64,000 bases of DNA, taken from positions 158,710 through 222,709 of the forward strand of contig NZ_FONG01000014.1 of assembly GCF_900112845.1 (NCBI RefSeq). Direction: 5' to 3'. This document shows positions 44,369 to 52,443 of this stretch, one piece after another (within the stretch, counting starts at the first letter, position 1; every line of letters begins with the position of its first letter). The notes under the pieces were generated by a model. The model made no database searches and had not been told where the DNA came from. It saw nothing but the letters and a program-made list of their open reading frames with translations. Both the position numbers and the translations under genes were made by a program. The stretch is from Actinacidiphila alni (GTDB lineage Bacteria > Actinomycetota > Actinomycetes > Streptomycetales > Streptomycetaceae).

Positions 44369-44994
44369 TCAGCGTGCCGTCAGGTCCAGGGCGACGTCGA
44401 CGATCATGTCCTCCTGGCCGCCGACCAGCCGGCGCCTGCCGCACTCCATGAGGATGGCGCGGACCTCCACGTCGTAGCGGGCGGCGGCGGCCTCGGCGTG
44501 GCGGAGGAAGGAGGAGTAGACACCGGCGTAGCCGAGGGTGAGGGTCTCGCGGTCGACGCGCACCGGGCGGTCCTGGAGCGGGCGGACGATGTCGTCGGCG
44601 GCGTCCTGGAGCCGGAAGAGGTCGCAACCGTGCTCGTAGCCGGAGACGTTCGCGACCGCGACGAAGGCTTCGATCGGGCAGTTGCCCGCCCCGGCGCCGT
44701 GGCCCGCCAGCGAGGCGTCGACGCGGCGGACGCCGTTCTCCACCGCGACAACGGAGTTGGCGACCGACAGCGAGAGATTCTCGTGCGCGTGGATGCCGAT
44801 CTCGGTGCCGTCGTCGAGGACGTCACGGTACGCCCGGACGCGGGCGGCGACGTCGGCCATCGTGAGCCGGCCGCCGGAGTCGGTGACGTACACGCAGTGC
44901 GCGCCGTAGGACTCCATCAACTTGGCCTGGCCCGCGAGGACTTCGGGCGGCGCCAGGTGCGAGAGCATCAGGAAGCCCGCGACGTCCATGCTCG
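44369..44994 (-). pseudogene. 4-hydroxy-2-oxovalerate aldolase remnant (C-terminal part)
   Basis: About 206 codons from an in-frame ATG (44989) encode MDVAGFLMLSHLAPPEVL, GIHAHENLSLSVANSVVA (metal ligands HxH), DASLAGHGAGAGNCPIEAFVA and the C-terminal communication domain of MhpE/BphF/DmpG. Intact enzymes are about 340 aa; the N-terminal third with the catalytic Arg-Asp (RDG) is missing. Upstream the sequence runs directly into an MFS remnant in another frame. The partner acylating aldehyde dehydrogenase is absent. A degradation-pathway leftover, not an active enzyme. Confidence 0.85.
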
Positions 44995-45458
44995 TCCCGC
45001 GTTGCCGAATTCGGAGATTCCGTAGACCAGTGCCGCGAGCCCCGGCGGCAGCAGCGCAAGACCGACGAGATCCAGTTTCCGCGGCATTCCGCGATCACCC
45101 CGGTCGAGAATGACCCATGCCATGGCGATGCCGATGAGTCCCAGCGGCAGATTGACGAAGAAGATCCACCGCCAGGACAACCGGGAAAGGATCAGTCCGC
45201 CGAAGATCGGCCCCAGCAGCGGCCCGAGCATGGACGGAATCCCCACCACCGCCATGACGCGCCCGAGCCGCCCGGGGCCCGCCTCCCGGGCCAGGATCGT
45301 CTGCCCGGTCGACAGCAGCATGCCGCCGCCGATCCCCTGGACGGCGCGGGCGACGACGAGCAGCGCCATCGAATTCGCGAGGCCGCACAGCAGCGAGCCG
45401 AGAATCGTGACGGACGCGACCAGCGTCATACGCCGGTCGAACACCTTTTTCCGGCCGC
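44995..45458 (-). pseudogene. MFS (DHA2-type) transporter remnant
   Basis: Translation of about 155 codons matches the N-terminal half of a DHA2 drug exporter, from the motif-A loop (GRKKVF) through LLVVARAVQGIGGGMLLS, MLGPLLGPIFGGLIL, FFVNLPLGLIG and ending at GISEFGNAG. TM1 and the first part of TM2 are missing at the 5' side, and everything after about TM7 is lost at the 3' side where the aldolase remnant begins. No valid start codon context. A double-ended truncation. Confidence 0.85.
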
Positions 45459-45490
45459 CGCGCTCCGGCGGATTCACCGCACTCAACACA

Positions 45491-45517
45491 TTCAACGGAT
45501 TCAACGGGTTCAACGGA
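45491..45517. repeat. Three tandem copies of TTCAACGG(A/G)
   Basis: TTCAACGGA, TTCAACGGG, TTCAACGGA follow each other, preceded by a partial copy (ACTCAACACA). The array lies at the 5' side of the MFS remnant and translates on the minus strand as repeated Asn-Pro-Leu. It may mark slippage during decay of the gene. Confidence 0.8.
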
Positions 45518-45689
45518 TCTCCGATAGCACCGCGCGCACGCATTGCGCGTCCCGCGGCCCGCGTCGTCCGAAAGGGCGCGGCCGCACCGCCCCGGCAGAG
45601 TCTCCGCTTTCCGGTCCGTTTTCGGTGCTGTGTCGTTCCGTCAGGCAGAATCCGTCCGCCGGCGGTGGGGCGGCCGCGGATCAGTGCCG

Positions 45690-46601
45690 TCAGGTCGCGA
45701 GGTGGGCGCGCGCCCAGTCGGCGAAGGAGGTCACCGGGATGCCGAGGGCGCGGGCGAACTCCGGCCGGGCCGGCTGGACGACGGCATTGGTCCACTGGTG
45801 TCCCGCGCCCCACCCGGGCATCCCGGCCGCGAGCGCCTCCTCCAGATCCATCGACGGCGCGACCACGGGCACCCCCCACAGCTCGGAGAGCGTCCGCGCG
45901 ACCCCCGCCATCGTGAGCAGGTCACTGGCCAGCTCCAGCTCGACCTCGTGGAAGCGGTCCGGGTCCGCGACGGCCCGCGCGGCGGCGGCGCCGATGTCCT
46001 CGGTGGCCACCAGGGCCAGCGCGGTGTCGGGCCGGAGCACGGTCGCCAGCGGGCCGCCGGGCCCTTGGGGCAGCAGCGCGATCAGGTTGTCCATGAAGAA
46101 CGCGGGCTTGAGCAGCGTCCAGCGCGCGAACCCGGCGCCGCGCACCCCGTCGATGATGGCCTGCTTGGTGGTGAAGTAGCCCTCCATCGCGGCCCAGCGT
46201 CCTTCGGCCCAGCCGGGCGCCTGGGTGTGCCGCCCCACCCCGCTGGTCGAGGACTGCACGAAGTGCCGTACGCCGGCCGCCCGCGCGGCGGTCAACAGGT
46301 TGGTTGCCTGGGCGAGTTCACCGGCGAAGTCCACGCTCGTCTCCGTCATCGGCGGCATCTGCACCGAGAAGACGGCGCGGACGCCGTCGACAGCCGGTTC
46401 CAGGGACGCCGGGTCGGTGAGGTCACCCTTGACCAGTTCGGCGCCCAACTCCCGTACGGCCTTGGCCGCTTCCGCGTCCGGGTCGCGCACCAGGGCGCGG
46501 ACCGCGACGCCGTCCGCCAGCAGGGCCCGGGCGGTGGCACCGCCCTGCCGGCCGGTGGCGCCGGTGACCAGGACGGGGGCGGTATCGGTGATGTCATTCA
46601 T
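45690..46601 (-). CDS. NmrA-like NAD(P)-binding protein
   Basis: A 303-aa protein of the NmrA/atypical short-chain reductase family: VTGATGRQGGATARALL at residues about 11-27 (Rossmann), VQSSTSGVGRH, FARWTLLKPAFFMDNL. Such proteins bind NADP as redox sensors or reduce isoflavone-type or quinone-type compounds. ATG 46601 follows GGAG. Divergent from a TetR regulator with two large palindromes between them, so expression is probably ligand-induced. Confidence 0.9.
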   Translation of the reverse strand: MNDITDTAPVLVTGATGRQGGATARALLADGVAVRALVRDPDAEAAKAVRELGAELVKGDLTDPASLEPAVDGVRAVFSVQMPPMTETSVDFAGELAQATNLLTAARAAGVRHFVQSSTSGVGRHTQAPGWAEGRWAAMEGYFTTKQAIIDGVRGAGFARWTLLKPAFFMDNLIALLPQGPGGPLATVLRPDTALALVATEDIGAAAARAVADPDRFHEVELELASDLLTMAGVARTLSELWGVPVVAPSMDLEEALAAGMPGWGAGHQWTNAVVQPARPEFARALGIPVTSFADWARAHLAT

Positions 46602-46634
46602 GACGCAGGCTCCTTGAGCACATCGCACAACACG

Positions 46635-46689
46635 AAACGGCGGGGCCCGCCGTTTACCGTCGGCTACGATATGGCGGGGCCCGCCGTTT
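46635..46689. promoter_or_regulatory. Two copies of a long GC palindrome between NmrA and TetR genes
   Basis: Site 1 (46635-46655) has arms AAACGGCGGG and CCCGCCGTTT around a single G. Site 2 (46669-46689) repeats the core GGCGGGGCCCGCCGTTT exactly 34 bases to the right, with the left arm partly changed. A possible -10 TACGAT (46665-46670) lies between. Typical TetR operator layout for control of both genes. Confidence 0.82.
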
Positions 46690-46704
46690 AGCAACGAGGA
46701 GACC

Positions 46705-47271
46705 ATGAGCACCCAGCGATCCGACGCCCGCCGCAACTACCAGCGCATCCTCGAGGTCGCCGAGGCCGAGGTCGCCGCACACGGCGCCGACGCCTCCCTC
46801 GAACAGATCGCCCGTACCGCCGGCGTCGGCTCCGCCACCGTGCGCCGCCACTTCCCCACCCGCCAGGCCCTGCTCACGGCCGTCTTCCGGGAACGCATCG
46901 AGCACCTCATCGCGTACGCCGACGGCCTGCGCACCGCCGACGACAGCCGCGCCGCCCTCCTCGACTGGCTCCGCACCCTCCTCGACTACGCCGTCTCCGC
47001 CCGCGGCCTCGCCGACGCCCTCACCTACGAGCCCCCCACCGACCGCCCCGCCCCCCACTCCTGCGGCACCACCCTCGAATCAGCCGGCGCCCCCCTCCTC
47101 GCCCGCGCCGTCCACGACAAAACCGTCAACCCCGACGTCACCCCCCACGACCTCATCACCCTCACGGTCGGCATCGCCCTGGCCACCGAACACCACGCCT
47201 CCCCCACCACCGAAGCCACGCACCTCCTCCACCTCCTCACCACGGGCCTCATCCCGGCCCCGGGGGCATAG
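46705..47271 (+). CDS. TetR-family regulator
   Basis: A 188-aa repressor: HTH in residues about 8-52 (YQRILEVAEAEVAAHGADAS, LEQIARTAGVGSATVRRHFP). C-terminal domain of the small TetR_C_33-like kind. ATG follows CGAGGAG. Codons in the 3' half are very C-rich (long CC runs). Its 3' end overlaps the convergent catalase-like gene by 23 bases. Confidence 0.92.
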   Translation: MSTQRSDARRNYQRILEVAEAEVAAHGADASLEQIARTAGVGSATVRRHFPTRQALLTAVFRERIEHLIAYADGLRTADDSRAALLDWLRTLLDYAVSARGLADALTYEPPTDRPAPHSCGTTLESAGAPLLARAVHDKTVNPDVTPHDLITLTVGIALATEHHASPTTEATHLLHLLTTGLIPAPGA

Positions 47272-48298
47272 CCGAGCCGCCTGCGGGATTCGTTCCGCCG
47301 GTGGGATTCGTTCGGCCCGCGGGACGGGCAGCGGGACCAGACGGGCCGGGCGCGTGCGCGCCACCGGTCCGGCCACGACGGCTCACCGAATAGGCCGCCT
47401 TGCGGGCGCGCATCAGCTCGCCGAGGGGCCGATGCTCCGGCACCGCGGTCCACGGGTCGAAGCTGCTCTTCTCAACGGCCTCGGCCAAGGCCGTGTCCAC
47501 CGCCTGCGACGGCACACGCAAACGCGCCACGGTGAGCCACGGCGCCTCCCAGCGGACCGCCGGGTTCTCGATGGGGGTGCGATCCTCGTCCTCGAAGAAC
47601 TGGGCCTGGACGATGAACTCAAGATCGCCTTCGGCAAGCCGCCCGTAGACGTCCGCGGCCCAATCGTTACTGGCCTCGGTATTGATCACCGTCGAGGCCG
47701 CACACAGCCTCAACCGGGCCGCGTATCCACCGAAAGCAATAGGCATGATGCTGAAGAAATCCTGCGTCGCGAATCCGGTGAACGGCCTCTTCATGTCCCG
47801 GAAATTGGCGACGGCACTGAGGGCCACGCCTGGTTTTCTTACGACCTTGCGCAGGGCCGCCCCAGGCGCGCTGGTGGCGACATCAACGATTCCGACAAAT
47901 TCCGCACTGTTCTTGACCCGCAGGATTTCCTGATTGATCATCGTAAAATTCTGCTCGGCCCCGGCGGTCGACACGCTCGAAACCCCGAATACCTTGATCG
48001 CGAACCCGCGGACGCCCGGGGCCCAGTCGGCGGACACGTCGAACCCTCCGTTGGACAGCCTCACATGGGCTTCGTAGAGAGAAGGCGCCGCGAATATCCC
48101 CTGGGCCGCGTATCCCGGAAGGTCCTCCTCAACCGCGAAACTCGCTCTCAGGCCCGCCACTTGCTTACGGTGGAGCGCGCGACCGGTTCCGTATTTCTCG
48201 GAGCGTTTACGCTGCATCTCCATGAAAACGCGCGCCTGTTCCTCGTGCTGTGCGTTCTCGTCGGGCAGGAGCGCTTCGTGCCACTGGTCGCTGGGCAT
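47249..48298 (-). CDS. Catalase-fold protein with Pro/Gly-rich C-terminal tail
   Basis: A 349-aa protein of the small catalase/SrpA-like superfamily: RALHRKQVAGLRASFAVEED (distal His likely His43), YEAHVRLSNGGFDVSADWAPGVRG read in parts, IKVFGVS and NFTMINQEI. It is shorter than true catalases (about 480 aa), and the usual HxKG motif is altered (HRKQVAG). Such proteins may be peroxidases, or lipid-hydroperoxide enzymes. A 45-residue Gly/Pro/Arg tail (PTGGTNPAGG) is unusual. ATG 48298 follows GGAGG. Same strand as the hydrolase and LysR genes, 87 bases downstream of the hydrolase. Confidence 0.82.
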   Translation of the reverse strand: MPSDQWHEALLPDENAQHEEQARVFMEMQRKRSEKYGTGRALHRKQVAGLRASFAVEEDLPGYAAQGIFAAPSLYEAHVRLSNGGFDVSADWAPGVRGFAIKVFGVSSVSTAGAEQNFTMINQEILRVKNSAEFVGIVDVATSAPGAALRKVVRKPGVALSAVANFRDMKRPFTGFATQDFFSIMPIAFGGYAARLRLCAASTVINTEASNDWAADVYGRLAEGDLEFIVQAQFFEDEDRTPIENPAVRWEAPWLTVARLRVPSQAVDTALAEAVEKSSFDPWTAVPEHRPLGELMRARKAAYSVSRRGRTGGAHAPGPSGPAARPAGRTNPTGGTNPAGGSAMPPGPG

Positions 48299-48385
48299 CG
48301 TCGATGACCTCCTCGATTTGTGCTGTCCCGGCCGAAGACACCGGTGGCCGGCCGCCCGGACCGGGGCGCCCGGCCACCGGCCCTG

Positions 48386-49231
48386 CTAGCGCAGTGAGTC
48401 GGCGGCGGCGACGATGGCGCGGTTGACCGCGTGCGGCGCGATCGCGGGCACGTCATGCCCCGACCGCACATAGCTGATACGAGCGCCGGCGCGGTCGGCC
48501 TCGAATTTCTGGGCCCGCGTCGGCACAGCGTGGTCGTCGGTCGCGATGACCGCCCATTTCGGTGTGCCCTTGGGAGGATTCACCGTCGCCTTGTCGGTCA
48601 GCGCCGAGAAGGCGATCGGCTCCTGGGTCACGGACGCCGTGCGAATGCCCGCCTTCGGCAGCCCGTTCCCATAGGCCGTCCCGAACTTGTCGGCCTTGAT
48701 GTAGACGTCCGTGGCACCGTCCGGCAGAGGAACAGTGCGCAGGTTCTCGGGTGTGAGTTCCGACCCCGGAAACTGCCCGATCAGGGAGTTGGCGCTGTCA
48801 CCCACCTGAGGGATGAGAGCGGCGACGTACACCAGGGCCTTGACGTTCGGCGTCTCGGCGGCGACCTGGCTGATCACCTCACCGGCATACGAGTGGCCGA
48901 CCAGCACCACAGGGCCGTCGATCGTCTTGAGCTGCGCCTCGACATAGGCGCTGTCGTAGGCCACGCCCCTGAGCGGCGTGTCGATCGCGTAGACGGGGTA
49001 GTCGTGCCGACGCAGGTAGCTGATCTCGCTGTTCCAGCTGGACGAGTCCGCGAACGCCCCGTGGAGCAGGACAACCGTCGGCTTGTGCGCGTCGCTCGCC
49101 CGCGCAGGGGCGATCCGCTGGGCGGCACTGACGGTGGCGGCGCCCGCGTCGGTCGCGACAAGCGAAGCCGCGACCGCGCCGCACACCAATGCGGCAGCCC
49201 CCAGCACCTTGAATCGAACAGTGGACTTCAT
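48386..49231 (-). CDS. Secreted alpha/beta hydrolase
   Basis: A 281-aa protein with a signal peptide (residues 1-31, ending near ATDAGAA) and an alpha/beta-hydrolase fold: VVLLHGAFADSSSW (oxyanion), nucleophile Ser114 in GHSYAG, and the catalytic His in SGHDVPAIAPH near residue 264. It resembles EstC-like esterases/hydroxynitrile-lyase relatives. ATG 49231 is preferred because it gives the signal peptide and has GAGAGG upstream; ATG 49255 is an alternative. Substrate unknown. A LysR-type palindrome lies about 155 bases upstream. Confidence 0.9.
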   Translation of the reverse strand: MKSTVRFKVLGAAALVCGAVAASLVATDAGAATVSAAQRIAPARASDAHKPTVVLLHGAFADSSSWNSEISYLRRHDYPVYAIDTPLRGVAYDSAYVEAQLKTIDGPVVLVGHSYAGEVISQVAAETPNVKALVYVAALIPQVGDSANSLIGQFPGSELTPENLRTVPLPDGATDVYIKADKFGTAYGNGLPKAGIRTASVTQEPIAFSALTDKATVNPPKGTPKWAVIATDDHAVPTRAQKFEADRAGARISYVRSGHDVPAIAPHAVNRAIVAAADSLR

Positions 49232-49385
49232 GCGGGGTAATTCCTCTCGGTTCATTCAGCCGGATCGGCATGAATAAAGGCGCGCTCCACGCGGACAGGA
49301 AATCCCGTACCTGTCGCGTTCCGCAGCGCCTCGCAAGAACGACTATGCCCACCGCGTCATTTCCGCGCCAATGCCGAATCCGTTG

Positions 49386-49412
49386 TCCTTCATGCCGACC
49401 CGGCATGAAGGA
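49386..49412. promoter_or_regulatory. LysR-type palindrome upstream of the hydrolase gene
   Basis: Perfect 12-base arms TCCTTCATGCCG (49386-49397) and CGGCATGAAGGA (49401-49412) flank ACC. The core reads T-N11-A within ATGCC...GGCAT, the LysR box form. A half site CGGCATGAA recurs at 49266-49274. It lies between the LysR stop and the hydrolase start, so it may also act as a terminator. Confidence 0.65.
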
Positions 49413-49474
49413 CCAGCGTCCTGGTCCCGCACCGCGGGACGGCCCCACCGGCGGCACACATTTTCGGCCGCGGA

Positions 49475-50353
49475 TCAGTCCGCAGCGGGGCCGAGCATGC
49501 GACGGGAGATCTCGGCGAACCGGTGGAGCTCGGGCATGGTCCGGTGCTTGCTGTACGCGAGGGCGACCATCCGGGGAGCCACATCTTCCAGCGTCAGATA
49601 AGTGACGTCGTCCCGGCGGTAGAAGCCGGCCATACCGGCGGCCATGACGTAGCACCCCGCCCCCGACGCGACGGCCTCCAGGCACTCCTCGATCGTCACG
49701 GGGAAACGCCCGGAATCCGCGGGCGAGGCCACCGAGACGCGGCCACGCCACTCCGGGACGTCCCCGAGGTCCTGCAGAAGGGCCAGGTCACGCAGCTCGT
49801 GAAGGCTTACCGCCTTCCGCTCGGCAAGAGGGTGTCCACTCGACAGCGCCGCCACGCGGGGCTCAGGAAAAAGCGGTATGACCTCGAACATCCCACTGGG
49901 CAGGGGCATCCGCACGAAGCACACGTCGACCCGCCCGTCCAACAGGTAGTCGACCTGGTCGGTGACCGAGGTGTGCAGGACCTCGACCCGAACGTCCGGA
50001 GCCGTCCGGGAGAATTCCCGCAGGATGGGGGTGACGGCGACGCCGGGCATGAAGCCCACAGTGAAGTTGTTGTCCTCACGGCCCGCGGCTCGCACACGCT
50101 GCTGCGCGGCCAGCGAAGTCGCAAGCAACGGCCGCGCGTCCTCCAGGAACTGGCGCCCGGCCCGCGTCAACAGCGTTCCCTGCCGGTCCCGGAGGAACAG
50201 GGCCACGCCGAGGTCTTCCTCCAGCGCACGGATCTGACGGCTGAGGGCCGGCTGCGTCATGTACAGACGGCTGGCCGCCCGCACAAAGCTGCACTCCTCG
50301 GCCACAGCCACGAAGTAGCGAACCCTGCGCAGGTCGAGGTCCATGACGCTCAT
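49475..50353 (-). CDS. LysR-family transcriptional regulator
   Basis: A 292-aa regulator: N-terminal wHTH (RVRYFVAVAEECSFVRAA, SRLYMTQPALSRQIRALEE) and a periplasmic-binding-like effector domain. ATG 50353 (MSVMDLDL) is used; ATG 50344 is possible and removes three residues. It lies just upstream of the hydrolase and catalase-like genes on the same strand and probably controls them, given the LysR-type palindrome between it and the hydrolase. Confidence 0.92.
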   Translation of the reverse strand: MSVMDLDLRRVRYFVAVAEECSFVRAASRLYMTQPALSRQIRALEEDLGVALFLRDRQGTLLTRAGRQFLEDARPLLATSLAAQQRVRAAGREDNNFTVGFMPGVAVTPILREFSRTAPDVRVEVLHTSVTDQVDYLLDGRVDVCFVRMPLPSGMFEVIPLFPEPRVAALSSGHPLAERKAVSLHELRDLALLQDLGDVPEWRGRVSVASPADSGRFPVTIEECLEAVASGAGCYVMAAGMAGFYRRDDVTYLTLEDVAPRMVALAYSKHRTMPELHRFAEISRRMLGPAAD

Positions 50354-50408
50354 CGTAACCACCCCTCCACCGCCGCCCACGCCCACCAGACGCCCCCGGA
50401 AAAGGAAG

Positions 50409-50441
50409 AACCCCAGGTCACAGTAAGTGAATCCTGGGGTT
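50409..50441 (-). terminator. tRNA-side terminator
   Basis: On the minus strand a stem of AACCCCAGG and CCTGGGGTT (50441-50433 with 50417-50409) around a 15-base loop is followed by CTTCCTTTT. It lies 7 bases beyond the 3' end of the tRNA-Thr half and looks like the native tRNA terminator. Confidence 0.8.
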
Positions 50442-50447
50442 TCGCCG

Positions 50448-50489
50448 AGCCGCCTTCGGGATTCGAACCCGAGACCTACGCATTACGAG
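50448..50489 (-). tRNA. tRNA-Thr(CGU), 3' half only; putative attachment site
   Basis: On the minus strand the sequence runs from the anticodon loop (CTCGTAA, anticodon CGU at 50487-50485) through the variable loop and T arm (TCGGG-TTCGAAT-CCCGA) to the acceptor strand AGGCGGC and discriminator T (50448). The D arm, the 5' acceptor strand and the 5' side of the anticodon stem are absent; sequence beyond 50490 bears no tRNA features. Integrative elements of actinomycetes typically recombine within exactly this segment, so this should be the far attachment site, with the intact gene at the other end of an element extending to the right. The remaining 220 bases to the next gene hold nothing I recognise. 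Confidence 0.8.
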
Positions 50490-50710
50490 ACCGTGAGCAC
50501 TCGTGTTGCGCGGTGCTCTGTCGTGCTGCTTGATGCTGTCCTGCCTGATCAGAGCACGTGCGGCTTGTTTGCCTGTGACGCCACGTGTTATAGCGTCCAA
50601 AGGCATCCGGCCACCGGCCGGCCACCGGAGGCGCCGGAGTCCTCGCTCATCGAGATTGTCGTACTCCGACAACCGACGGCCATGCCCGTGCGCCCTGCAC
50701 GATGTATTCG

Positions 50711-51520
50711 CTACGAGTGCTGGGGCATCTGATCGAGTTTGGCGATCTGGGACTTGACCACGTCCACCGGTACGTCGGTGGTGCCGTGCCCACCGGGCGG
50801 GGTCATGGTGTAGAACGACACGATCGTCGCCCCGGAACGCACGACGACGAAATGGAAGGGGACGTCGACCGGCTGGCCACCGTCCGGATCGCCGTTGCTG
50901 TCAACGCTGGGGACAACCTGCGTGAGGCGGTACGCAATCGCTTCATCGCCGACCTTGGGATCGGCGAGCACCTGCGGATGGGTGTACTCGTATCCCCCAC
51001 GCGGCTGGGAGAAGTCGGAGCATGTACGTATCGACGTCCGCAGATCGGCGATGACCTTGGGGGCCTCCGCGGGCCGGTACGAGGTCAGCGCCATTTCCGT
51101 GATCGGACCGTCCCCGGAAACGGGGCTGACCTTCTGTTCCACCACGGCAAAGTACTGGTAGCCGCTGCCCAGCGAGGTCATACGGTCCAGCGGTTGGCAC
51201 GCGGCCGGTGACGTACGCGGCCACTTGGAGACATCAAGGATGCGAGGGGCGACCTCGACGCCGTCCCCACCCCGACCGGCCACGGTCTCGGTCATCCATC
51301 CCGGTATGTCCTTCGCCCCCACAACGCCCTGCTGCAGCTCGTCCTGGCTCAACATCCCCGCCGACCCAGCCGAGTGCACCGAGCGCGTCCCCGACGTACC
51401 TGCGCTGCCCGAGGCCTGCGCCCCGACATGCTGCGCCCCACCCCCACCGCACGCGCTCACGGCGCCCGCCAACGCTGCCGCACAGACCGCGAACGCGGCC
51501 CGCGATGCCCCAGTACCCAC
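50711..51520 (-). CDS. Lipoprotein of unknown function
   Basis: A 269-aa lipoprotein. The GTG at 51520 follows GGGGAG and gives a signal sequence with lipobox VSAC (Cys24), then a Gly/Ser linker and a soluble domain (residues about 60-269) with LSQDELQQGVVGAKDIPGW, ACQPLDRM and TCSDFS; the cysteines could form a disulfide. This resembles extracellular sensor-like domains common among Streptomyces lipoproteins, but I cannot name a family. First gene to the right of the attachment site. Confidence 0.75.
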   Translation of the reverse strand: MGTGASRAAFAVCAAALAGAVSACGGGGAQHVGAQASGSAGTSGTRSVHSAGSAGMLSQDELQQGVVGAKDIPGWMTETVAGRGGDGVEVAPRILDVSKWPRTSPAACQPLDRMTSLGSGYQYFAVVEQKVSPVSGDGPITEMALTSYRPAEAPKVIADLRTSIRTCSDFSQPRGGYEYTHPQVLADPKVGDEAIAYRLTQVVPSVDSNGDPDGGQPVDVPFHFVVVRSGATIVSFYTMTPPGGHGTTDVPVDVVKSQIAKLDQMPQHS

Positions 51521-52044
51521 TGTCTCCCCACCCTTGCTCTTGCACCTGAACGGATCCAATTCCAGCAGACCCGCATCACACCCGGCCAGTGCCTATCACT
51601 TCGGCTGAGCACCACCCGCACCATCTTGTGAGACTCTCTCGCCACATCCCCATGCACCCGGCCAGCTCAGGGAAAGAGAATTCGCTCCTGGCAGACGAAA
51701 ACACTCCCGGTGGGGTGCGTCCGATAAGCAGCAGGTCTGACCATCGACTTCGTAAGGGCGATCTCCTTAGCCTTGGCCGAGAAGACGATCACTACGTCGA
51801 TGCGGAAACCACTACGACCCGCCGCACTTGCGGTGGACCAGCCGGGGCGAGCTCACCATGTTACCCAAGGTCGGGGCCTCACCCCTACACGATGCGCCCA
51901 AACGCTGAAGTCCCACCACAAAAACAGCAAAAAAGCGAGCTTCGGCAGCAGGAGCCACGTGGCAGAACAGCACCCTCGCAACATACAGAGAAACTGGCGA
52001 GGCTCTCGGATGGAGCCTCACTTGTTCCCCGAAAACACGAGGGG
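51521..52044. other. Low-GC stretch without a recognised gene
   Basis: These 524 bases are clearly less GC-rich than the rest of the window (runs such as CACAAAAACAGCAAAAAAGC near 51920). Reading frames on the plus strand (for example 51589-52083) have a non-protein-like composition rich in His, Arg, Gln and Ser and no ribosome-binding site. It may be debris of earlier toxin/immunity modules or an untranslated RNA; I see no defined structure. Confidence 0.5.
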
Positions 52045-52443
52045 CTAATTACCTCCCGCCCTCAGCAGCACCTGAACCCTTGACGGAAATTGTGGATCAT
52101 CCACCATCACCGAACAAATCACACAGTCACGGAATCCCGTGAATTGCAATCGGGCATGTTCGTTCGGATCATGCAATACGAGCCAGCCGGACGGGCATGG
52201 AAGTGGCACCTCAAAGAGGTTTACGGGAAGTACCACCGGCGGAGCCGATTTCCATACTTCGCATTCGACGGGGCCGTCCACACTGGCCTGAACGCCAAAG
52301 ATGAGTGAACTGCCCTCACGATACCATCCGCTGGACACCGGGTCCCAGTCGCTGACGTCGTCTTCGCTTCCCGCATCCCGCAAGATCAGGCATCCGTGTT
52401 CGATTTTTGCCAGGAATGAAACCACAGGACCATTAGCTACCAT
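52045..52443 (-). CDS. Putative immunity protein for the RHS toxin
   Basis: A 132-aa acidic, soluble protein with no signal peptide. Its ATG (52443) overlaps the stop of the giant RHS gene by 7 bases, so it is translationally coupled to it. Size, acidity, position directly after a polymorphic toxin and lower GC than the RHS body fit an immunity protein. The sequence (for example DWDPVSSGWYREGSSLIFG, GWLVLHDPNEHARLQFTG) has no family I recognise; motif-like features are the Trp/Tyr/Phe spacing of a beta-rich fold. Function is inferred from context. Confidence 0.72.
   Translation of the reverse strand: MVANGPVVSFLAKIEHGCLILRDAGSEDDVSDWDPVSSGWYREGSSLIFGVQASVDGPVECEVWKSAPPVVLPVNLFEVPLPCPSGWLVLHDPNEHARLQFTGFRDCVICSVMVDDPQFPSRVQVLLRAGGN

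Noticed and set aside
45459..45879. Upstream extension of the MFS remnant as part of a functional gene
   Set aside because: Arg/Gly/Pro-rich shadow of unrelated DNA with an Asn-Pro-Leu repeat; it contains no TM1 or start site expected of a DHA2 exporter.
50427..50732. Short plus-strand frame with RLRDSNPRPTHYE
   Set aside because: This peptide is the well-known artefact of translating the antisense strand of tRNA genes; it supports the tRNA remnant instead.
51589..52083. 164-codon plus-strand frame in the low-GC stretch
   Set aside because: Composition is His/Arg/Gln/Ser-rich with no domain, and it has no ribosome-binding site.
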